Source: Bartonella alsatica (GTDB taxonomy: Bacteria; Pseudomonadota; Alphaproteobacteria; Rhizobiales; Rhizobiaceae). Taken from it: a stretch of 64,000 bases of DNA. The translations under genes and the position numbers were made by a program. A model generated the notes under the pieces. That model worked only from the letters and a program-made list of their open reading frames with translations. It ran no database searches and was not told the origin of the DNA. Every line of letters starts with the position of its first letter. The stretch's first letter is position 1. Where the stretch lies: assembly GCF_013388295.1 (NCBI RefSeq), contig NZ_CP058235.1, forward strand, positions 722,001 to 786,000, in the 5' to 3' direction. Positions 57,041-64,000 of the stretch are shown here, piece after piece.

Positions 57041-57676
57041 TTATGGAATAGGTACAGACGCCAACAATATAGCTTTTCCAGAACCTAAATGGCAAGAAAA
57101 GGTTCCACAAATACGATTAGAAAGTGTCAAAGAAGACCCAAAAGGCACATTTCTACCATAAAGAGGCCACCTTACCCCTGCGAGAGTTAACCCTTTTAAA
57201 TCAGAAAAACCGATAATACTAAATAAACATCCATCAGGTAAATCATATGAAAAAGATTTTGGCAAAACCGGCCATCCTTCTTCAAAACCACTCGTCAATA
57301 AGACTGAAATACCCTTTTCAGCCATCATTAATGCTTGTGTTATATGAGAAAAATTATGATCACTCCTTTCACCTCCAAAAGCACCACACAAAATAAGCTG
57401 TGTAGCGCCTTTTTGCAGAGCTCTCTCACATGCCAGAACACTATCAGTTTTATCTTTATCAGAAGGAAAAACCTCACGCGGAACATCAGTATACTTATTT
57501 ATTAAAGTCTGATCAGATGAATCAAAATCTCCCAACCACAACTCAGGAATCACATTTAGTGCTGCCGCATGACGCATCCCACCATCGGCAGCAATTACGC
57601 GACTATTATGAATTTGATTTAGCAAACGATCAGTGATACAAACATCTCCATTTAACAATATTGTAAATGTTGTCAT
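57041..57676 (-). CDS. Thiamine pyrophosphokinase
   Basis: Makes thiamine diphosphate from thiamine and ATP, the cofactor used by transketolase. The N-terminal catalytic part has ADGGMRHAAALNVIPELWLGDFDSSD and DKTDSVLACERALQKGA, followed by GAFGGERSDHNFSHI, all family motifs. Length 211 is normal. The start is preceded by a short intergenic region. Confidence 0.92.
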   Translation of the reverse strand: MTTFTILLNGDVCITDRLLNQIHNSRVIAADGGMRHAAALNVIPELWLGDFDSSDQTLINKYTDVPREVFPSDKDKTDSVLACERALQKGATQLILCGAFGGERSDHNFSHITQALMMAEKGISVLLTSGFEEGWPVLPKSFSYDLPDGCLFSIIGFSDLKGLTLAGVRWPLYGRNVPFGSSLTLSNRICGTFSCHLGSGKAILLASVPIP

Positions 57677-57822
57677 GCCATACTCTGCTTTTTGTAATGT
57701 TTCTCTTTAAAGCATCTTTTTATAAAATAGCCATTTTTATAGATCATATCCGTGATATAGGCAAAAGAATCCTTTCCAAAAAGCTCTTTTATTGTAAATA
57801 AAAAAACACATACAAAATACAA

Positions 57823-59358
57823 ATGAAATTCGCCCAAATACAATCAGAAAACAAAGAGCACAATGGTCAAAAGCATCAAATCTTTCAACACATATTTCCT
57901 TTTCGCTCCAGAATGTATAGAGCAACTCTCATAAGCTTAATGCTTCTCCTTGCTGCGTGTCATACGCGTCTTTCCCAAAACAATACGTCTTTTTCTCTAA
58001 ATTCTTCTGAAACAATTAAACATACCAGCAAAGATAATATCTATGTCACATTAAGCACTATACAACACCTCCGCATTTTACAAATCTACGGCGGAGCATA
58101 TCATGATGCAAAACTTGAACGTATGTTAGCAAAGATTATTCGTAGACTTGTTAGTGCATCACAACATTCTCACCAAAGCTATTCTGTTACGATCTTAAAC
58201 TCAGAAAACATCAATGCATTTGCCCAACCTAATGGCTCTATTTACATTACCCGTGGCATGCTCGCATTGGCGAACGATTCTTCAGAAGTCGCAGCAATTT
58301 TAGCCCACGAAATAGCCCATATTAATGCCAATCATGGTATTTTACGCTTAAAAAAAGAAGCTGAATTAAAGATAACAAATTATATGTCATCACACCTTCT
58401 CACGCACACCAGCAGTAAACTTTATAACTCCATAGAAGGCAAGCAACAACTTGCACAATTTTCGCGCAATCAAGAACTGGAAGCCGATTCCATTGCACTG
58501 GAAATGCTTAAACAAGCAGGATATGATCCATTTGCTTCCCCGCGCTTTCTCCAATCAATGGAAGCCTATAGTGTTTTTCGTAATATCTCAGACACGACAA
58601 ACGCCCCTTTAGATTTTCTAGCAAGCCATCCGACCACTCCGCAACGAATTCGCCTGGCAAGAGAAAAAGCACATAAAATTAGTATAACGAATACAGGAAA
58701 TACAGATCGTAATTCTTTTCTCAAAAGCATTGATGGCATGATTTTTGGGGGAAGTTTTCATACAGGCTTTGTGCGAGATAATCAATTTATCCACCCACAA
58801 TTACGCATAGCTTTCTCCGTTCCCAATAATTTCACAATAGAAAATTCAATGAATACTGTTTGGGCTAGCGGACCAGAAAAAATTGCCCTTCGTTTTGATG
58901 CATTACCCCATCCTGCTCAAATGTCTGCAAGTGATTATTTAAAAAGTGGCTGGATTATAGGACTAAATGAATCATCTGTCCGTCCAATCACAATCCAAGG
59001 GCTGTCTGGTGCACACGCCCGCGCAGCTAATGAACAATGGCAATTTGATGTAGTTGTCATTCTGTCCAACAAACATGTTTTTCGTTTTCTTACCGCTGCT
59101 CCGCATAATTCTCAAAATTTTGAAGCTGTTGCTAAGCAAACAGTACAAAGTTTTCGTTTCCTTTCATCATCACAGTTAAAAAAACTGAAACCCTTAAGAA
59201 TTCGTATTTTGCGCGTTAAACAGGGGGAAAATGTGGCAAGCCTTTCAAACAAAATGCAAAACACAGCACATAAAGAAGAACTTTTTCGCATTCTTAATGC
59301 ACTCTCTCCGACCCAAATTTTACATATCGGAACAAACGTTAAAATTGTAGCAGAATAG
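57823..59358 (+). CDS. M48-family zinc metalloprotease lipoprotein
   Basis: A periplasmic protease of the BepA/LoiP type. A lipobox SLMLLLAAC suggests a lipoprotein start at the internal ATG 57913 (MYRATLISL); the longer frame from 57823 adds 30 residues. The zinc site HEIAHINANHG and the third ligand in ELEADSIALEML are present. The C-terminal third (residues about 330-511) is an additional domain ending in a LysM-like segment (LRVKQGENVASLSNKMQN ... LHIGTNVKIV). It probably takes part in outer-membrane quality control. Confidence 0.88.
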   Translation: MKFAQIQSENKEHNGQKHQIFQHIFPFRSRMYRATLISLMLLLAACHTRLSQNNTSFSLNSSETIKHTSKDNIYVTLSTIQHLRILQIYGGAYHDAKLERMLAKIIRRLVSASQHSHQSYSVTILNSENINAFAQPNGSIYITRGMLALANDSSEVAAILAHEIAHINANHGILRLKKEAELKITNYMSSHLLTHTSSKLYNSIEGKQQLAQFSRNQELEADSIALEMLKQAGYDPFASPRFLQSMEAYSVFRNISDTTNAPLDFLASHPTTPQRIRLAREKAHKISITNTGNTDRNSFLKSIDGMIFGGSFHTGFVRDNQFIHPQLRIAFSVPNNFTIENSMNTVWASGPEKIALRFDALPHPAQMSASDYLKSGWIIGLNESSVRPITIQGLSGAHARAANEQWQFDVVVILSNKHVFRFLTAAPHNSQNFEAVAKQTVQSFRFLSSSQLKKLKPLRIRILRVKQGENVASLSNKMQNTAHKEELFRILNALSPTQILHIGTNVKIVAE

Positions 59359-59814
59359 AACTAGCTTTCTTTCATCATTTCCTGCACTTTTGTTTTCTTT
59401 CTATCTTTCTTATTGTCCTTTGCACTCTAAAAACATTTTCCGCACAAATCCGATTATAGTTTGATTAGATTCTATACTAAATGAGAAAAGATTTGATCAG
59501 GTAAGAATAATAGATAACACATTGTTTTTATTGAATCTCTTACCATAAAATACGTTATTTCTCAAATTGAATTTCAACACCTAAAAATCGAAAAAGCGCG
59601 GAAAATTCCAAACTGATGGCTGCAAAATACACAGAAAACCTTGAGAAGTCTTTGAGACCCTTAAAAAAAAACAAATAAGTACAAAAGCTTGTATCAAATT
59701 ATATAAAACCCGATGACAAGCTAAACCGATTAACCTTTGAAAGTAGCCATAGCACTTACATGCCTCCATTTTCCATACCAACGCCCAATTTTCTTTTCAA
59801 GAATCCTTCAACAT
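59359..59814. other. Convergent region between the M48 protease and rpoH
   Basis: No credible frame, no clear terminator. Nothing recognised. Confidence 0.5.
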
Positions 59815-60726
59815 TTATATCTCATAAGCATCTGCTGAATGAACCGTAAGTAAAGCAGAACGCAGCTTTTGCAAAGCACGTGCTTCAATTTGGCGCACCC
59901 GCTCTTTCGAGATTCCCAACTTTTCACCCAAAACTTCCAAAGTTGCTCCCTCTTCATTCAAGCGACGAAAACGAATAATCTCAAGCTCCCGTTCATTGAG
60001 AATTTGCAACGCCTCATAAAGCCACTGTGTACGCCGTTGACCATCAATCACTTGCTCAATCAATGCATCAGGCAAAGGGTTATCATCCACAAGAACATCC
60101 ATTTTGGCAATGGGATTATCACTGTTCTCAGAAACAGAAACACTCAAAGAATTATCAGAACTAGAAAAACGAAAATCCATCGTTTCAACATCACGCACTG
60201 AAACGCCGAGCTTTTCAGCGATTGTGCGAAAGACATCTTGTTTTGAAAGAGCACTATCATCTTGCACTAATTTCGCGCGCAAACGCCGAAGATTAAAGAA
60301 AAGCGCTTTTTGCGAAGAACTGGTTCCTCCTCGAACGATAGACCAATTGCGTAAAATATAATCTTGAATAGAGGCGCGTATCCACCAAGTTGCATAAGTA
60401 GAAAAACGTACTTCTCTATCAGGTTCGAAACGTGCAGCTGCTTCCAACAATCCGACATAACCTTCTTGTACCAGATCTCCCAACGGCATTTTAAAACGTT
60501 TAAAACGATTAGCAATCGCAATCACTAAACGCATATGAGCCGCTGCGATTTGATGCATAGCATCATCATCGCGTTTATCTTTCCACCGCAGAGCCAAATC
60601 ATGCTCTTTTTGTCGTTCAAGATAAGGTGCTTGCATAGCAGAACGCATCATATCACGCCCCAAGCTTTTATCTGCGTCGCTATAGTTTTTGCTGCTTTTG
60701 TAAACAGCATTTGAAAGATTACCCAT
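59815..60726 (-). CDS. rpoH: RNA polymerase heat-shock sigma factor RpoH
   Basis: A sigma-70 family factor of 303 residues. Region 2 is seen in MRLVIAIANRFKRFKMPLGDLVQEGYVGLLEAAARFEPDREVRFSTYATWWIRASIQDYIL, and the RpoH box in SSSQKALFFNLRRLRAKL. Region 4 ends LEVLGEKLGISKERVRQIEARALQKLRSAL. Alphaproteobacteria often carry more than one RpoH; I cannot tell which class this is. The upstream gap is about 560 bases to the next gene. Confidence 0.95.
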   Translation of the reverse strand: MGNLSNAVYKSSKNYSDADKSLGRDMMRSAMQAPYLERQKEHDLALRWKDKRDDDAMHQIAAAHMRLVIAIANRFKRFKMPLGDLVQEGYVGLLEAAARFEPDREVRFSTYATWWIRASIQDYILRNWSIVRGGTSSSQKALFFNLRRLRAKLVQDDSALSKQDVFRTIAEKLGVSVRDVETMDFRFSSSDNSLSVSVSENSDNPIAKMDVLVDDNPLPDALIEQVIDGQRRTQWLYEALQILNERELEIIRFRRLNEEGATLEVLGEKLGISKERVRQIEARALQKLRSALLTVHSADAYEI

Positions 60727-61289
60727 AATAACCCCTTGCGATTAAAATTATCAAAATTGATTTGGTAATGACATCACTGTTCTTCTCAAAAAGAACGCAA
60801 AAGTTGTTTATTTACATAGCCACTACTTTAACGTGTATTTTTATAATCGCAATTGTTTTTTTGTCGTAACCGCAAAACTTATTGTCATAAGATAGAATTT
60901 TACTTACAAAACGGCAGTCAATACGCCTATTACAGGCAAGAAAATACGAGAAAGCTTTTCTCATATTCTGGTAACAGAACAGAAAAAATAAAAAGACCAG
61001 ACAAAATACATGCTGTTTTGTTTAATTATCGACTTACTTACTCTTTTAAATGAAAAGTTTATTTTATGCTTTCAGCTTTACAATACAACCAATACGTGCA
61101 ATGACCCTACATGAAGCATCTAAGATATATGAAAAAAGAAATACCCACAGTTAAAGGAACAAAAAGAAGCGTCAAAAAGTCATAAGAATGATTGAAGCAA
61201 ACGTAACAAACGTGTTAAAGGAGCAACATAATGATGGTATTGTCAAGAATAAGCTTTTTACCAGTCTGGTACTGAGAAAGAAAATAATC
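60727..61289. other. Gap between rpoH and the truncated helicase gene
   Basis: Holds the divergent promoters. I see no remnant of helicase motor motifs (Walker A or DExH) on the plus strand. The frame open from 61188 lacks a good start before 61290. Confidence 0.55.
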
Positions 61290-62849
61290 ATGGATAGCGA
61301 GATTGTTCTACAGAATAATATTCTTCAGGATGATGTTCTTATTGAAAAACACGAAAGAGGCAAATTTGAAGGTTTTCGTTTTTATGCCAACAAGAACAAT
61401 ATCGATCAAACAGCTGGCACGCAAAACTTAATAGAGAATGAAAATTTGATTCTTGCATTTTCCAAACGAGCAGCGCGTTTTTGTGCTTGTGCCAATAAAG
61501 ATTTTACACTCAGTTCTGATGGAATTGTGCGCTGGATCGGTCAACCCGTGGGACAACTTGTTGCAACTGAGGATTTTTTAAAACCTAAACTCATTGTTTT
61601 AGCAGATACACAATTAACGGGAGAATCCCGCGATAACGTAGAGAAACGATTAGAGCGTTTTGTAACTTTTCATTTTGAAACGACTTTACAAGCACTTTTT
61701 GATTTGCGCAATGCCGATAATTTGACAGATTCAACAATTAGTCTCGCCTCAAAACTTGTCGATTCTTTAGGGATTTTACCACGTCGAGAAGTCGCTGGAA
61801 TCGTTAAAAATCTTGATCAAGAATCACGTGCTGTACTGCGGCGATTAGGTGTGCGTTTTGGGGCTTTCCATATCTATGTTGCAGGAATGCTTAAACCAGC
61901 CCCTGTCCAAGCCATTACACTACTTTGGAACCTTCAAAATGAGGGCCATAACCAAACTGGTTTGAACGAAATTTTTGCAGCGTTATCTGCTGGACGTACC
62001 TCCTTGGTTATTGATTCTAGCTATAACCGGCAGTTTTATCAATTAGCGGGTTATCGAATCTTAGGACAGCATGCTGTGCGCATTGATATTTTAGAACGTC
62101 TTGCAAACCTGATCCGCTCTGCACTTCATTGGAAGGAAGGGAATGAACCTAAACCTGATGGAGCTTATGATGGCAAAAGCTTTTTTATCACATCAACAAT
62201 GATGTCGATTCTTGGGGCCAATGGAACGGATATGGAAAAAATTCTAAAAGAACTTGGTTATCAATCGCATACCATAAGCAGTGCTGTTTTTGAACAACAT
62301 CTCCTGGCAGATAAAGCCTCGACTCATACCTATACAACAGCACAAAATGTTCCTGCAGCAGAATGCGTTGGCGATCAATGGAAAACAATACATACCTCAG
62401 AAACAACTCGAGGAGAAGAAAGCGCTTTATTCTCTTGTATTGAAACACAACCCGATACTATAGATCATTTACCTGCAGCAGAACCTGTTGGCGATTTTGC
62501 TAAACAAAAATCCATTGAAACAGAAAATAAAGTCGTTTTACTATGGCGCTATAATCATCAATTTCACCACCACACACAAAAAAAGCGTGATAAATCTGGA
62601 TACAAGAGACAAAATAAACTGAAAGAAGCTTTTAAAAAAGAAGCCAGCATAAATGAAAATAGTTCCCAAGAAACCACATCACACACAAAACATTTTTATA
62701 AGTTTAACAAACCCCATAGAAAACGTGCGAATAATAAATTACTTCAAAAAGAAAAACATCCTAATCCTGATTCACCCTTTGCAAAATTAGCTGCGCTACG
62801 CGACCAACTCACAAATGATAAAAATACATTTTCCTCCAAAGATCATTAA
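61290..62849 (+). CDS. Helicase-related protein lacking its motor domains
   Basis: This matches the C-terminal half of the ~1,000-residue helicase-like protein that stands before fdxA in Rhizobiales. The retained part begins at GFRFYANKNN and continues DFTLSSDGIVRWIGQPVGQLV, then RAVLRRLGVRFGAFHIYVAGMLKPAP, then the basic tail (HHHTQKKRDKSGYKRQNKLK). The expected N-terminal ~480 residues with Walker A, DEVH-type and later helicase motifs are absent. The small S4 RNA-binding gene usually found between helicase and fdxA is also missing. The frame of about 520 residues is open throughout, so the domain may still be made. Confidence 0.65.
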   Translation: MDSEIVLQNNILQDDVLIEKHERGKFEGFRFYANKNNIDQTAGTQNLIENENLILAFSKRAARFCACANKDFTLSSDGIVRWIGQPVGQLVATEDFLKPKLIVLADTQLTGESRDNVEKRLERFVTFHFETTLQALFDLRNADNLTDSTISLASKLVDSLGILPRREVAGIVKNLDQESRAVLRRLGVRFGAFHIYVAGMLKPAPVQAITLLWNLQNEGHNQTGLNEIFAALSAGRTSLVIDSSYNRQFYQLAGYRILGQHAVRIDILERLANLIRSALHWKEGNEPKPDGAYDGKSFFITSTMMSILGANGTDMEKILKELGYQSHTISSAVFEQHLLADKASTHTYTTAQNVPAAECVGDQWKTIHTSETTRGEESALFSCIETQPDTIDHLPAAEPVGDFAKQKSIETENKVVLLWRYNHQFHHHTQKKRDKSGYKRQNKLKEAFKKEASINENSSQETTSHTKHFYKFNKPHRKRANNKLLQKEKHPNPDSPFAKLAALRDQLTNDKNTFSSKDH

Positions 62850-62870
62850 AATAACAAATGGAGTTTGATC

Positions 62871-63209
62871 TTGGCTTATGTAGTAACCGACAACTGCATT
62901 CATTGCAAATATACTGATTGCGTTGAAGTTTGCCCTGTTGATTGTTTTTATGAAGGTGAAAATATGCTTGTCATTCACCCAGACGAGTGTATTGATTGTG
63001 GTGTATGCGAGCCAGAATGTCCAGCGGAAGCTATTAAACCTGATACAGAACCGGGGCTAGAAAAGTGGTTAGAGCTTAACCTTCATTATGCTAACAAATG
63101 GCCTAATTTAAACACACGCAAAGACCCTCTTCCACAGGCAAAAGAAATGGATGGTGTCCCAAATAAATTAGAAAAGTATTTTTCAGAAAATCCAGGAAGC
63201 GGTGAATAA
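62871..63209 (+). CDS. fdxA: Seven-iron ferredoxin FdxA
   Basis: From the TTG at 62871 ([26 protein letters not shown]), chosen because GGAG lies 8 bases upstream and known relatives begin this way. The Cys pattern of a [3Fe-4S] and a [4Fe-4S] cluster is complete, the second being [16 protein letters not shown]. About 112 residues. Electron donor for unknown partners. It stands between the truncated helicase and carD, as in other Rhizobiales. Confidence 0.95.
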   Translation: MAYVVTDNCIHCKYTDCVEVCPVDCFYEGENMLVIHPDECIDCGVCEPECPAEAIKPDTEPGLEKWLELNLHYANKWPNLNTRKDPLPQAKEMDGVPNKLEKYFSENPGSGE

Positions 63210-63512
63210 ATCGATACAACACATATTATATGACTTAAAAAATAAGAGAATTCTCTTGCAAAAATAAAAATTCTTAAGCGAAATGATTGATTCTTTTGAA
63301 TTTTGATGTTAATGTTACTTTAACATAATCATCTTGCTAAGTATTGTTTTTTGTCTTTTTTATAAAGCAATATATTTTTTGTTGAATTTAAAAGTACTCA
63401 ACTTTTATGCTCATTCAATTAGTGTAATATACTTGGTTAAAGAATATTCAACTCACAGGTATATACCTGTTATCCGATACATTTGTTGGTCATAAAGGGA
63501 GTAAACTAAAAT
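63210..63512. other. fdxA-carD spacer
   Basis: AT-rich; contains the short palindrome AAGAGAATTCTCTT (63244-63257). The carD ribosome site AAAGGGAG precedes 63513. No gene. Confidence 0.5.
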
Positions 63513-64000
63513 ATGGCATCCCAACACGGAACGTCCTCCAATGCTAAAGGATTTACAACCTCTGAATATATTGTCTATCCTACCCATGGAGTAGGACAAA
63601 TTATAGCGATTGAAGATCAAGAAGTTGCAGGACATAAATTAAAACTTTTTGTCATTCATTTTGCAAAAGATAAAATGGATGTTAAAGTGCCAATTGCAAA
63701 AGCTCTTTCTGTTGGAATGCGCAAATTATCTGCTGTTGATTCTGTTGAACGCGCATTAAAAATTCTACACGGAAAAGCACGGGTCAAACGCACCATGTGG
63801 TCACGTCGCGCTCAAGAGTATGATGCTAAAATCAATTCGGGTGATCTTATTTCTATTGCTGAAGTGGTTCGTGATCTTTTTCGCTCAAACCTACAGCCTG
63901 AACAATCTTATTCTGAACGTCAACTTTATACTGCTGCACTTGAAAGAATGGCCCGTGAAATTGCTGTTATTAATAGTCTTTCTGAAACAGAAGCCATTAA
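63513..64000 (+). CDS. carD: CarD-family transcriptional regulator, 3' end outside window
   Basis: Binds RNA polymerase and stabilises open complexes, notably at rRNA promoters. The Tudor-like RNAP-interacting domain is seen in EYIVYPTHGVGQIIAIEDQEVAGHKLKLFVIHF, and the helical DNA-binding part in MWSRRAQEYDAKINSGDLISIAEVVRDLFR. The first 162 codons are present; the gene continues past the window. GGGAG lies 14 bases before the ATG at 63513. Confidence 0.93.
   Translation, partial: MASQHGTSSNAKGFTTSEYIVYPTHGVGQIIAIEDQEVAGHKLKLFVIHFAKDKMDVKVPIAKALSVGMRKLSAVDSVERALKILHGKARVKRTMWSRRAQEYDAKINSGDLISIAEVVRDLFRSNLQPEQSYSERQLYTAALERMAREIAVINSLSETEAI

Noticed and set aside
57737..57925. Small minus-strand frame before the M48 gene
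   Set aside because: Overlaps the M48 start region, Cys/Phe-rich low-complexity translation, no ribosome site.

Overview
The window looks like a chromosomal segment of a Bartonella species (Alphaproteobacteria, Rhizobiales). The signs are AT-rich DNA, long decaying gaps between genes, protein families and gene orders typical of Rhizobiales (tol-pal/ruv, RcdA, GapR, TrcR, fdxA-carD), a YopJ-family effector, phage lysis genes and a candidate Irr box. The genus call is inference from protein resemblance and genome style; no rRNA gene is present.

Layout. 1-7,090 is accessory and decayed: the end of a phage-type gene, a YopJ-like acetyltransferase effector, a lysis cassette (endolysin, two spanin-like proteins, a small membrane protein) and about 2.5 kb of relic DNA. 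7,092-15,863 holds a tRNA-Leu(CAA), a YqaA-type membrane protein, DsbB, a GC-rich hairpin array, an MbfA-like iron exporter behind an Irr-box-like palindrome, dut followed by three partial copies of itself, exbB-exbD, and two small envelope proteins. 16,129-36,946 is a long, mostly minus-strand envelope/recombination block: glmM with decayed 3' copies, ftsH, tilS, cpoB, pal, trcR, yebC (plus strand), tolB, tolA, tolR, tolQ, ybgC, ruvB, ruvA, ruvC, rcdA and a frameshifted opgC. 37,040-42,746 carries a ThiE/TenI-like protein, a Sel1 protein, efp, suhB, an ABC exporter and rpmE. 43,059-52,587 is central carbon metabolism (class I aldolase, pgk, gap, tkt, pyk) with zapA and a DUF4164 gene. 52,851-64,000 carries gapR, a rimJ-like pseudogene, an ABC-F ATPase, a glycine-zipper protein, thiamine pyrophosphokinase, an M48 peptidase, rpoH, a helicase that has lost its motor, fdxA and the start of carD.

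How the genes work together. TolQ-TolR-TolA, TolB, Pal and CpoB form the outer-membrane constriction machine, joined by FtsH, GlmM and YbgC. RuvABC resolves Holliday junctions. RcdA, TrcR, GapR, ZapA and CarD belong to alphaproteobacterial cell-cycle and growth control. The fba-pgk-gap-tkt cluster plus pyk is lower glycolysis and the pentose-phosphate link.

The most unusual signals are three. First, at five or six separate loci (mbfA, dut, glmM, ruvB, gap, perhaps trcR) one end of a functional gene has been duplicated in tandem, and the spare copies lie decaying beside the intact gene. Second, a tight array at 9,427-9,543 holds a palindrome and three strong hairpins that each close on the same GCGA (GNRA) tetraloop, followed by four copies of a 19-21 bp repeat, in a stretch without genes. 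Third, the MbfA-like protein keeps its membrane iron-transport domain and an Irr-box-like operator but has lost half of its ferritin domain.
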